NCBI RefSeq assembly: GCF_027941955.1
Contig: NZ_CP115960.1
Location: 1,178,001-1,242,000 of the forward strand
DNA: 64,000 bases
Direction: 5' to 3'
From: Sphingomonas sp. 7/4-4
Lineage (GTDB): Bacteria; Pseudomonadota; Alphaproteobacteria; Sphingomonadales; Sphingomonadaceae
Numbering within the stretch: position 1 is the stretch's first letter; every line of letters begins with the position of its first letter. The notes under the pieces were generated by a model. That model made no database searches, was not told where the DNA came from, and saw nothing but the letters and a program-made list of their open reading frames with translations. Below, one piece after another: positions 36,197 to 44,767 of the stretch. A program made the position numbers and the translations under genes.

Positions 36197-37025
36197 ATGG
36201 ATCCCGATCTCGACGATCTGCGTCTCGTCGCCGCGCTGGCGCAGGAAAAGGGCGTCCGGCACGCCGCCCGCCTGCTCGGCACGCACGTCGCCACGATATA
36301 CCGGCGGCTGCAGGCGCTGGAACAACGGCTGGGGCTACCCCTGTTCGAACGGGTCGACGGCGACTTCCATCCGACGCCTGCGGGTGCCGAATTGATCGCT
36401 GCTGCTACAGACGTGTCGGATAGGCTGGGCGTGCTCCAGCGGCGCCTCGCGGCCGATCGCGGACGGCTGGTCGGCGGCCTTTCGATCACGACGACCGATC
36501 TCGCTCATGGCGCTCGTGGCCGAAGCTATGCAGCCATTCCAGGCAGCGCATCCCGAGGTGCAGCTCCACCTCATCGTGTCGAACGCGATGGCGGATATGG
36601 CGCGGCACGATGCCGATGTCGCGATCCGGCCCACGGCCACGCCACCCGAGGCGCTGATCGGCCGCCGTGTCGCGCCGGTCCAGTTCGCGATATATGCGGC
36701 AACGGCGAAGACGCCCGAACGCTGGATCGCGCTCGACGAGAGCATGTCGGACGCCCGCTCCCGGCACTGGCTGGCACGCCATGTCGACGCCCCGGCGCTG
36801 CGCGTGAACAGCATGTGGGCGGCAGCGGAGGCCTGCGCCGCCGGGCTTGGCTGGGCGCTGCTGCCGGACTATCTCGCGCGGCGCTTCCCGCTGGTTCCCA
36901 TAAAGCCGCCGGTCGCGGAGCTCGAATCCGCGATATGGATGCTGTTTCATCCGGACCACCGCGCCACGCCGCGCGTGCGCTATTTCGTGCGCGAAGTCGG
37001 CCAGGCGCTCCAGCGGGCGTTGTAG
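36197..37025 (+). CDS. LysR-family regulator of azoR (frameshifted)
   Basis: Merged reading of about 276 residues. The N-terminal HTH is MDPDLDDLRLVAALAQEKGV, RHAARLLGTHVATIYRRLQA. The frame breaks near 36495 in the hinge; the ligand-binding half resumes at MALVAEAMQPFQAAHPEVQL and ends VREVGQALQRAL. It is divergent from azoR and so probably controls azoR and the exporter. The exact start is uncertain; a longer frame opens at 36158. Confidence 0.82.
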
Positions 37026-37124
37026 GACGGGCTGACCCCTCCTCGCAATCCCGCGCAGCCCAGCTTGCCCGCGCGCCAGCAGGATTTGCTCGACTCGCAG
37101 CCGCTCCGCCGGGATAGAGGCGGC

Positions 37125-38118
37125 GTGACGACCTTCACCCGCCTCCCCGATCCCGTCTCGCCGCTGTCGCGAGAAACTGCCGCGCTGGCGTTCGCCGACA
37201 TTCTCGACGGGAACGTGCCCGAGCAGGCGATCGAAGCCTTCCTGATCGCGCTCAGCATTCGCGGCGAGACCAGCATCGAAATCGCCGAGGCCGCACGGGC
37301 GATGCGCGACCGGCTGATCCCGATCACCGCTCCCGAGGGCGCGATCGACGTCTGCGGCACCGGCGGCGACGGCCACCACACGCTCAACGTATCGACTGCG
37401 GTCAGCCTCGTGGTCGCGGCGTGCGGCGTCCCCGTCGCCAAGCACGGCAATCGCGCCGCCTCGTCCAAGGCGGGCGCCGCCGACACGCTCGAGGCACTGG
37501 GCCTCAATCTCGATCGCGCCGCCGCGCGCGCCGAGGAGAGCCTGCACGAGCTCGGCATCGCTTTCCTCTTCGCCCAGCATCACCATCCGGCCCTGGCGCG
37601 GATCGGCCCCTGCGCCGCCGGATCGGCCGGCGCACGATCTTCAACCTGATGGGCCCGCTCGCCAATCCGGCGCACGTCACCCGCCAGCTGATCGGCATCG
37701 CCCGCCCCGATTACGCACCGATCTATGCCGAGGCACTCACTCAGTTGGGTTCGGAGGCGGCCGCCGTCATTTCGGGCGAGGAGAGCCTCGACGAGCTTTC
37801 CACGGCGGGTGCGAGCATCGTCGTCAATGTCGGCCGCGCGAACCTGCCCACGCGGATCACGCCCGAGGATGCGGGGCTCCCCGCCACCCGCTCGCGGCGA
37901 TCCGCGGCGGCGATCCCGAATATAACGCGCTCGCGCTGCGCCGGCTGCTGCTCGGCGAGACCGGCGCCTATCGCGACGCCGTCCTGCTCAATGCCGCCGC
38001 CGCATTGATGGTCGCCGGGCACGCCGACAATCTCGTCGACGGCGTCGAAGAAGCCGCCGAGGCGATCGACGGCGGGCTTGCCAATGCGCTGCTCGATTGC
38101 TGGATCGCCTTCGCATGA
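37125..38118 (+). CDS. trpD: Anthranilate phosphoribosyltransferase (two frame breaks)
   Basis: Merged reading of about 331 residues from GTG at 37125, behind AGAGG. Signs: [20 protein letters not shown] (PRPP loop) and [20 protein letters not shown] (anthranilate site). One C added at 37607-37610 gives [20 protein letters not shown]; one more at 37879-37882 gives the end, [20 protein letters not shown] through LLDCWIAFA. It transfers phosphoribosyl to anthranilate in tryptophan synthesis. The stop overlaps trpC by ATGA. Confidence 0.93.
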
Positions 38119-38884
38119 GCACGATCCTCGACAAGATCCTCGAAACCAAGCGCAGCGAAGTCGCCGCGCGCCGCGTCGCGCCCATCGCTTACGTCGATCC
38201 TCGCCGCCGCGCGGCTTCAAGGCTGCGCTCGACGCGAAGGTCGCCGCCGGCGGCTATGGCCTGATCGCCGAGATCAAGAAGGCGAGCCCTTCCAAGGGCC
38301 TGATCCGCCCCGATTTCGATCCCCCGGCGCACGCCCGTGCCTATCAGGCCGGCGGCGCCGCCTGCCTCTCGGTGCTCACCGACCAGGAATATTTCCAGGG
38401 CCATGAGGACTATCTGATCGCCGCCCGCGCCGCCTGCGATCTGCCGGTGATCCGCAAGGATTTCATGGTCGATCCCTGGCAAGTCGCGGAGTCCCGCGGC
38501 ATCGGCGCCGACGCGATCCTGATCATCGTCGCCGCGCTCGACGACGGCGCGATGGCCGAGATCGAGGCCGCGGCGATCGAGCTCGGCATGGACGTGCTGG
38601 TCGAAGTCCACGATGCCGACGAGCTCGAACGCGCGCTCCGCCTCAAGTCGCAGTTGATCGGCGTCAACAACCGTAATCTGAAGACTTTCGAAGTCGATCT
38701 TCAGAAAACCTATGAACTCGTTCGCCGCGCGCCGAAGGATTGTACCTTCGTCGCCGAGAGCGGCCTCACCAGCCGTGGCGATCTCGATGCGATGGCCGAA
38801 CACGACATCCGCTGCTTCCTGATCGGTGAATCGCTGATGCGTCAGGAAGACGTGGAAGCCGCGACGCGGGCGCTGGTGGGATGA
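38115..38884 (+). CDS. trpC: Indole-3-glycerol phosphate synthase (frameshifted)
   Basis: Merged reading of about 256 residues: [20 protein letters not shown], then after a break near 38201-38206 [20 protein letters not shown]. The active-site parts are intact: [38 protein letters not shown] and [14 protein letters not shown]. It closes the indole ring in tryptophan synthesis. The stop overlaps the moaC start by four bases. Confidence 0.94.
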
Positions 38885-39363
38885 GCGACCTCACGCATCT
38901 CGACGAAACCGGCGCCGCACGCATGGTCGACGTCGCCGGCAAGCCCGTCACTGCGCGCGAAGCCGTCGCCACCGGCCGCATCACCATGTCCGCGGAAGCA
39001 GCCGCGGCGATCCGGGCGGGCAGCATGAAGAAAGGCGACGTCCTCGCCACCGCGCGGATCGCCGGGATCATGGCCGCCAAGAAGACCGCCGAGCTGATCC
39101 CGCTCTGCCACCCGCTGCCGCTCACGCGTGTCGCAGTCGATCTCGCCCCCGACGAGACCGGCGTCACCGTCACCGCTACTGCCGCGACCGAGGGCAAGAC
39201 CGGCGTCGAGATGGAAGCACTCACTGCCGCCAGCGTCGCATTGCTCACGCTCTACGACATGGCCAAGGCGCTCGATAAGGCGATGGTGATCGGCGACATC
39301 CGCCTGCTCTCGAAGACCGGAGGCCAATCGGGCGACTGGGCCGCCTCCGCCGACCGCAATTAG
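38881..39363 (+). CDS. moaC: Cyclic pyranopterin monophosphate synthase
   Basis: 160 residues, intact. [40 protein letters not shown] (catalytic region) and [20 protein letters not shown] are characteristic of MoaC, the second step of molybdopterin synthesis. It is coupled to trpC by ATGA; moeA lies 1.5 kb downstream in the same direction. Confidence 0.97.
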   Translation: MSDLTHLDETGAARMVDVAGKPVTAREAVATGRITMSAEAAAAIRAGSMKKGDVLATARIAGIMAAKKTAELIPLCHPLPLTRVAVDLAPDETGVTVTATAATEGKTGVEMEALTAASVALLTLYDMAKALDKAMVIGDIRLLSKTGGQSGDWAASADRN

Positions 39364-39444
39364 GGATTCTACAACCGCGTCTCTTAACCCCCTTTCAACC
39401 CGTTTCAGCAATGTCGCCCCACGGACCGGGGTGGAAAAACAGAA

Positions 39445-40398
39445 ATGATTCAGGCCCTCAGGTCCGCGACCGTCTTCTCGCTTTCCGCAGATCCGCCCCG
39501 CGCCGTGCTCGGCGAGCCGGACGCGCAGGCTGCCTTCGACGCAGCGTTCCTCGTCAGCGATTGCGAACGCTTCCCCTGCTCGCTCGAGCGGCTGTCGTCC
39601 GCGGGTGCGACGCTCCAGCTCGGTGCCCAGCTCGCGCAGGACGAGCCGATGCGTCTCGAAATGGCGAGCGGTCAGTCGGTTACCGGCAAGATCGACTGGT
39701 GCGCCAACGGCGAGGCCGGTTTCGTCTTCGACGAGCCCGTCGACATCATCGGCACTCTTGCGCGCACGCTCGCCAGCCTTCCCGCCGAGCGCCGGGCCAT
39801 GCCGCGCGTCGAGATCCGCCAGCTCGTCTCGATCCGCAGCGGCAGCAAGATCGAGCATGCGCGGACGCGCAACATCTCGCAGGGCGGGGTCGGCATCGAC
39901 ACGAAGCTCGAACTCGCCGTCGGCGATCCGGTGCAGCTTACCTTCGATGCGCTTCGCCCGCTCGACGGCACCGTCCGCTGGGCGCAGGACGGCCAGGCCG
40001 GCATCGCGTTCGACGAGGGCCTTGGCTGGCAGACGCTGATGCCGTGGTTCCGCCACCTCCAGCGCGCGCATCCCGGCGGCGAGCGCGCCCCGCTCGACGG
40101 CGCCGGCGAGGGAATGATCCCCGACAAGCACGCCATCCGGCTCGATGCGCCGGCCAGCATCCGCGAAGGGGTGCGCTGGTGGAATGCGCGCGTCCGCGGC
40201 ATCACTGCGCATCTCGTCGAGCTCGAGACCCGCGCCGCTTTTGCGACCGGCGCCCAGCTCTGGGTCTCGCTCCCCGAGATCGGCGGCGGCCCGGCAAGCG
40301 TGATCGAAGTCGCGCACAACCGCATCCTGTGCGAGTTCCGCCTGCCGCTCCGCCCCCGCGACCTGACGCTCGTCACCGGCGGCAAAGCTCCGGGCTGA
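39445..40398 (+). CDS. PilZ-domain protein, 317 aa
   Basis: The central part RRAMPRVEIRQLVSIRSGSK, then ARTRNISQGGVGIDTKLELA, carries the RxxxR and D/NxSxxG marks of a cyclic-di-GMP-binding PilZ domain (here Asn in place of Asp in NISQGG). An N-terminal section (ERFPCSLERLSSAGATLQLG) and a C-terminal section (RGITAHLVELETRAAFATGA) look like degenerate copies of the same fold. It probably senses cyclic-di-GMP in motility or adhesion. It is unrelated to the flanking molybdopterin genes. Confidence 0.85.
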   Translation: MIQALRSATVFSLSADPPRAVLGEPDAQAAFDAAFLVSDCERFPCSLERLSSAGATLQLGAQLAQDEPMRLEMASGQSVTGKIDWCANGEAGFVFDEPVDIIGTLARTLASLPAERRAMPRVEIRQLVSIRSGSKIEHARTRNISQGGVGIDTKLELAVGDPVQLTFDALRPLDGTVRWAQDGQAGIAFDEGLGWQTLMPWFRHLQRAHPGGERAPLDGAGEGMIPDKHAIRLDAPASIREGVRWWNARVRGITAHLVELETRAAFATGAQLWVSLPEIGGGPASVIEVAHNRILCEFRLPLRPRDLTLVTGGKAPG

Positions 40399-40473
40399 GG
40401 ATATTTAGAGGAGTCGACACCCGTAACTCCGGAATCTAGGCTGGCATCTCTTCCGCCATCATGAAGATTGCCG

Positions 40474-40827
40474 ATGCCCCGCTTCCTTGCCGTCTACACC
40501 ATGAAGCCCGAAGACCTGGCGCGCTTCCGTAGCATGCCCAAGAGCGAGCAGGACGCAGTCGATGCTGCCGGCCTGCAGCAATGGGCGGACTGGGAGGAGA
40601 GAAATGCCGCATCCTTCCCCGATCGCGGCGGCATGGTCGGCAAGACCCGGCGCGTCACCAAGGACGGCATTGCCGACGCCGTGAACCCTTTCTGCGGCTA
40701 CATCATCGTCGAGGCCGACACCATCGACGCTGCCGCCCGACTGTTCGAGAACCACCCGCATTTCGCGATCTTCCCCGGAGACGGCGTGGATATCATGCCC
40801 TTCCTCACCGACCCCGCGCCGACTTGA
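40474..40827 (+). CDS. YCII-like/DGPF-type small protein, 117 aa
   Basis: MPRFLAVYTMKPEDLARFRS, then GGMVGKTRRVTKDGIADAVN and GYIIVEADTIDAAARLFENH, has the ferredoxin-like pattern of the YCII/DGPF group. These are small stress or sigma-factor-associated proteins of unknown reaction. ATG at 40474 was chosen; a TTG lies six bases upstream. The stop is just before moeA. Confidence 0.7.
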   Translation: MPRFLAVYTMKPEDLARFRSMPKSEQDAVDAAGLQQWADWEERNAASFPDRGGMVGKTRRVTKDGIADAVNPFCGYIIVEADTIDAAARLFENHPHFAIFPGDGVDIMPFLTDPAPT

Positions 40828-40844
40828 ACTTCCCGGCACACGCT

Positions 40845-42035
40845 TTGACCACGCCCGCACTCCTCCCCGTCGCCGAAGCCCAGTCGCGGCTATTCGCGCT
40901 GGCCTCTCCTGCCGCCATCGAGCGCGTGCCCCTGGCCGCAGCCGCCGGCCGCTGGGTGGCAAGCGACGTCCACGCGCTGCGCACACAGCCGAGCGCCGAT
41001 CTCTCGGCAATGGACGGTTACGCGATCCGCTTCGCCGACCTCCCCGGCCCTTGGCGGGTGATCGGCGAGAGCGCCGCCGGCCGCGCCTTTGCCGGCGCCG
41101 TCGAGCCCGGCGAAGCCGTGCGCATCTTCACCGGCGCGCCGCTGCCGTCGGGCGCCGACACCGTGATGGTACAGGAAGAGGCTGCGCGCGACGGTGCGGC
41201 GCTGATCCTCACCGGCGAAGGCCCCGGCACGCCGGCCCGCAACGTCCGCCGCCGCGGGCTCGACTTCACCGAGGGCAATCTCCTCCTTCGGAGCGGCGAT
41301 CGTCTCACGCCGGCCCGGCTCGCCCTCACCGGCACCGCAGGGCACGGGGCGCTCGACGTTCGCCGGAAAATCCGCGTTGCGATCGCCGCGACCGGTGACG
41401 AACTCGTGCCTCCCGGCACTCCGGTCGGCGAGGCGCAGCTTCCCGAGACCAATCGGCTGATGCTCGCGGCCCAGCTCGCCGATCTCCCCGTCGAGCTGGT
41501 CGACCTCGGCATCCTCCCCGATCGCCGCGATGCGCTCGAATCCGCGTTCCGGAGCCTGGACGCCGATCTGCTGGTCACCAGCGGTGGCGCATCGGTGGGC
41601 GATCACGATCTCGTCCGGCCCGCGCTCGAGGCCGCCGGCGCGACGATCGACTTCTGGAAGATCGCGCTTCGCCCGGGCAAGCCGATGATGGCCGGCAGGC
41701 TCCGCGGCGCGATGGTCCTCGGCCTGCCCGGCAACCCGGTTTCGGCCTTCGTCACGGCCATGCTGTTCGTCCGCCCGCTCATCGCTTTCCTATCGGGAGC
41801 CCGCGATCCCCTGCCCGTCACCCGCACTGCGATCCTCGGCGAACCGCTCGCCGCGAACGGCGAACGCACCGATTATCTGCGCGCCGAGATCAGCGGCGGT
41901 CGGGCGCGCGCATCGACGATCCAGGACAGCTCGATGCTCGGCACCCTCGCCCGCGCCGGCTGCCTGATCGTCCGCGAACCCCATGCCCCCGCGGCCAAGG
42001 CGGGCGACTCGGTGGAAATCCTCGACATCGCTTGA
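40845..42035 (+). CDS. moeA: Molybdopterin molybdenumtransferase
   Basis: About 396 residues. The start is not certain: TTG at 40845 (TTPALLPVAEAQSRLFALAS) or TTG at 40824. MoeA signs: PSADLSAMDGYAIRFADLPG, IFTGAPLPSGADTVMVQEEA, VAIAATGDELVPPGTPVGEA and LLVTSGGASVGDHDLV. It inserts molybdate into adenylated molybdopterin. Complete C-terminal domain ending DSVEILDIA. Confidence 0.94.
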   Translation: MTTPALLPVAEAQSRLFALASPAAIERVPLAAAAGRWVASDVHALRTQPSADLSAMDGYAIRFADLPGPWRVIGESAAGRAFAGAVEPGEAVRIFTGAPLPSGADTVMVQEEAARDGAALILTGEGPGTPARNVRRRGLDFTEGNLLLRSGDRLTPARLALTGTAGHGALDVRRKIRVAIAATGDELVPPGTPVGEAQLPETNRLMLAAQLADLPVELVDLGILPDRRDALESAFRSLDADLLVTSGGASVGDHDLVRPALEAAGATIDFWKIALRPGKPMMAGRLRGAMVLGLPGNPVSAFVTAMLFVRPLIAFLSGARDPLPVTRTAILGEPLAANGERTDYLRAEISGGRARASTIQDSSMLGTLARAGCLIVREPHAPAAKAGDSVEILDIA

Positions 42036-42060
42036 CAAGCTTGCGGAACATTGCGTAAAC

Positions 42061-42075
42061 GTTCCCAGTCTGTTC
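42061..42075. promoter_or_regulatory. Alphaproteobacterial SOS (LexA) box
   Basis: GTTCCCAGTCTGTTC matches the GTTC-N7-GTTC operator of alphaproteobacterial LexA, 16 bases before the lexA start. It should let LexA repress itself. A ribosome site AGGAGG follows it. Confidence 0.85.
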
Positions 42076-42091
42076 TGGACAGGAGGATTGC

Positions 42092-42769
42092 ATGCTCACG
42101 CGCAAGCAGCACGAGCTCATCTGCTTCATTGCCGATCGTTTGGCCGAGACCGGCGTTTCGCCGTCGTTCGAGGAAATGAAGGACGCGCTCGACCTCAAAT
42201 CCAAGTCGGGAGTGCACCGCCTGATCAGCGCACTCGAGGAACGCGAGTTCATCCGTCGCCTCCCCAATCGTGCCCGTGCGCTCGAAGTGCTCCGCATGCC
42301 CGAGCGCGGCGGCGACACCAAGAAGCCCGCCGCGGCCAAAGTTGACAAATCGAGCTCGACTCCCGCAACTTTGCCGAGGCCGGCCAACGACGTGGTCGAG
42401 ATCCCGCTCCACGGTCGCATCGCCGCGGGTACCCCGATCGAGGCGCTCGAAGGCGCGACGATGCTTCCCGTCCCCGCCGCGTTGTTAGGCGCGGGCGAGC
42501 ATTATGCGCTTGAGGTCGCCGGCGATTCCATGGTCGAGGCCGGCATTCTCGACGGCGATTATGCGCTGATCCGCCGTACCGAAGTCGCGCGCGACGGCGA
42601 GATCGTGGTCGCCTTGATCGACGATGCCGAGGCGACGCTCAAATATTTCCGCAAGGAAGGCGCGATGATCCGCCTCGATCCAGCCAATCGCGATTACAGC
42701 GCCCAGCGTTACCGCCCCGATCAGGTGCGCGTGCAGGGCCGGCTGGCGGGGCTGCTGCGGCGCTATTGA
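42092..42769 (+). CDS. lexA: LexA SOS repressor
   Basis: 225 residues. The winged helix [40 protein letters not shown] binds DNA. The autocleavage Ala-Gly bond is in [12 protein letters not shown], the catalytic Ser in [10 protein letters not shown] and the Lys in [13 protein letters not shown] damage with RecA triggers self-cleavage. The gene has its own SOS box. Confidence 0.98.
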   Translation: MLTRKQHELICFIADRLAETGVSPSFEEMKDALDLKSKSGVHRLISALEEREFIRRLPNRARALEVLRMPERGGDTKKPAAAKVDKSSSTPATLPRPANDVVEIPLHGRIAAGTPIEALEGATMLPVPAALLGAGEHYALEVAGDSMVEAGILDGDYALIRRTEVARDGEIVVALIDDAEATLKYFRKEGAMIRLDPANRDYSAQRYRPDQVRVQGRLAGLLRRY

Positions 42770-42869
42770 TCCGCGAGCCGCCTTCGGTTTCATACGCTGG
42801 CGATCGCAATAGGGCGGGGACGAATTTACTGCTACGGTAACGGGCCGGTGAGCCGGAGCGATACTGTCC

Positions 42870-43970
42870 ATGCCGAACCCGAGCGAAGCGGCCATCTTGC
42901 CTGTGATCGACGGCATTTATGCCGCCGCGTGCGACTTCGCCGCGTGGCCGGCCTTGCTGGAGCAGCTTGCCGACCTGCTCGGCGCGCGTGACGCAGCTTT
43001 CGGCACGATGAGCCCGACGGGCATTGCCTGGCTGGAGGCGCCGCGCACCGACCCGGACTTCCTCGGTCGTTACGCGGACTATCATGCCGAGGATCTGGTA
43101 TGGCACGCCATTGCCGCGTCCGGGGTGGGCAGCGTGGTAACCGACGAGATGGTCGGCGATGCAGCGGATCTTCACACCGGCGCCTATTACAATGAGTGGT
43201 CGCTGCCGCAGGGATATCGCACCAAGCTTGGCGGGCTGGTGTTGGACGAGGAGGGCTGGCAGACGATGATCGTGCTGCCCGGGCACGATCGCTATTCGGC
43301 GGAGCAGGTCCGGCTCCTGAAACTCCTTTCACCGCATCTTCGCCGTGCGATGCAGATCCATATGCGCCTGACCGAGAGCCGGCTCGATGACGAAGTCTCG
43401 ACGCGCGTCCTCGACCGACTGGCAAGCGGCGCCCTGCTGGTGGACGGAAACCGGCGGCTGCTGTTCGCCAATCGCGCGGCCGAGGCACTGTTCCAGCCAG
43501 GAGGCGGACTCGCGTTGTCGGGCGGACAATTGACGGCGACCGGGCGCACCGAGCAGGCGGCGCTCGACGCAGCGATCGCGCGGTGCGCCCGCCAGGCGCC
43601 TGCCGATAGCGGCGCCGATCTCGATTTGCGTTGCGAAGGTGCGCCCCGCCAGCTCCGCGTGATCCCGCTGCGGCGATCGGTGCCGCTGGTTTCGCCGGGT
43701 GTGCCGGTGGCATTGCTGATCGAGGCAGCCGACCGATCGGACGAGGCGGTCACGGCCCGGCTGCGCCTGCACTACGGCCTCACGCCCGCCGAGGCCGCCT
43801 TCGCAGTCGAGATCGCCAAGGGGGACGGCAAACGCGCGGCGGCGGCACGGCGCGGCATCTCTTATACTACGGCACGAACCCATCTTTCGCGCGTCTTCGA
43901 CAAGACGGGGGTCAGGCGGCAAGGCGAGCTGGTCCGCCTCATTCTCGGCCGCGACCCATCCGATTCCTGA
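42870..43970 (+). CDS. LuxR-type helix-turn-helix regulator, 366 aa
   Basis: The C-terminal HTH is LRLHYGLTPAEAAFAVEIAK, GDGKRAAAARRGISYTTART, HLSRVFDKTGVRRQGELVRL, typical of LuxR/GerE. The N-terminal 250 residues (LPVIDGIYAAACDFAAWPAL, DRLASGALLVDGNRRLLFAN) include a PAS-like segment and probably sense a signal. No cognate synthase is nearby. A perfect palindrome lies just downstream. Confidence 0.85.
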   Translation: MPNPSEAAILPVIDGIYAAACDFAAWPALLEQLADLLGARDAAFGTMSPTGIAWLEAPRTDPDFLGRYADYHAEDLVWHAIAASGVGSVVTDEMVGDAADLHTGAYYNEWSLPQGYRTKLGGLVLDEEGWQTMIVLPGHDRYSAEQVRLLKLLSPHLRRAMQIHMRLTESRLDDEVSTRVLDRLASGALLVDGNRRLLFANRAAEALFQPGGGLALSGGQLTATGRTEQAALDAAIARCARQAPADSGADLDLRCEGAPRQLRVIPLRRSVPLVSPGVPVALLIEAADRSDEAVTARLRLHYGLTPAEAAFAVEIAKGDGKRAAAARRGISYTTARTHLSRVFDKTGVRRQGELVRLILGRDPSDS

Positions 43971-43985
43971 CCAAGGCTTGATCCA

Positions 43986-44013
43986 CCCGCATCGGACGAT
44001 CGTCCGATGCGGG
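43986..44013. promoter_or_regulatory. Perfect 28-bp palindrome
   Basis: The sequence from 43986 to 44013 is its own reverse complement; each 14-base half starts or ends CCCGCATCGGACGA. It starts 16 bases after the LuxR-type gene's stop and lies 52 bases before the next gene. It could be a terminator hairpin without a T tract, or an operator for the LuxR-type protein. Confidence 0.6.
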
Positions 44014-44065
44014 ACGCCTTGGGTAACGATATGCCGGATCGGCAAAGCCGCAGGAGCATGACTGG

Positions 44066-44509
44066 ATGAGCGTATCCGTTGTCGAGGGGACGGTGACCGA
44101 AGCGGTCAAGACCCGGACCAAGCCCTTCGCCCGTTATCGCGTGCTCACCATCGCTCGCCGCGACGGAGGCATGGAACAGATCAAGGGGCCCGTGGCGGCG
44201 AGCGCGATCGGTGAACACCTGGTCCCCGGCGCCGAAGGCCGCTTCTATCTGTTCAGGGCGATCGACCATGGCGGCGTCCACGGCATCCGCCTGGGCGACG
44301 GCACCGAAATCTATGCCTATCCGGGCAACAACATCCGGCTCTTCGTCCTGGTGATCATCATCGCAATCGCCTGGATCGCAGTCAGCGTGCTGAACGACAA
44401 GCTGCCGCTGCTCGCCGTGGGAATGATCGTGTTGGGTGCCGTAGGCGTAATCCTCACCAGCAAGAGCAAGAGCGAGACCAGGCGGCAGTTCGAATCCGAC
44501 CGGTCCTGA
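44066..44509 (+). CDS. Hypothetical membrane protein, 147 aa
   Basis: The N-terminal half (MSVSVVEGTVTEAVKTRTKP, EHLVPGAEGRFYLFRAIDHG) looks like a small beta-rich domain. Two helices follow (IRLFVLVIIIAIAWIAVSVL, LLAVGMIVLGAVGVILT) and a basic tail. It is tail-anchored in layout. ATG at 44066 follows AGGAGC. No family recognised. Confidence 0.72.
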   Translation: MSVSVVEGTVTEAVKTRTKPFARYRVLTIARRDGGMEQIKGPVAASAIGEHLVPGAEGRFYLFRAIDHGGVHGIRLGDGTEIYAYPGNNIRLFVLVIIIAIAWIAVSVLNDKLPLLAVGMIVLGAVGVILTSKSKSETRRQFESDRS

Positions 44510-44767
44510 ACGGGCCGGGTTCGACGCGAGCGATCAGGCTGCCCCGCCGCTTGAACGCGTTCGCAATCCAGTGGTCCGGCATGTTCAGATCGCACACTTG
44601 CAATGTAGGATTTCGTCTGCTTGCCTCAGCAAGCCGGAACCCCGGCCGCTCTTTGACCTGGTCGACACCCTGCAGCTTCGAAAACGCACGCAAGAAAGTT
44701 GCGAGACTCAGCGCGTTTCCGCCAACTGAGTCAATTTAAGCCCCAACCGCCTTCGCAGGGCCGCGGC

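Noticed and set aside
44454..44693. Minus-strand frame of 79 codons between the membrane-protein gene and comEC
   Set aside because: It overlaps the end of the membrane-protein gene, has no ribosome site, and no part resembles a family known to me. The 258-bp gap is otherwise without recognised features.
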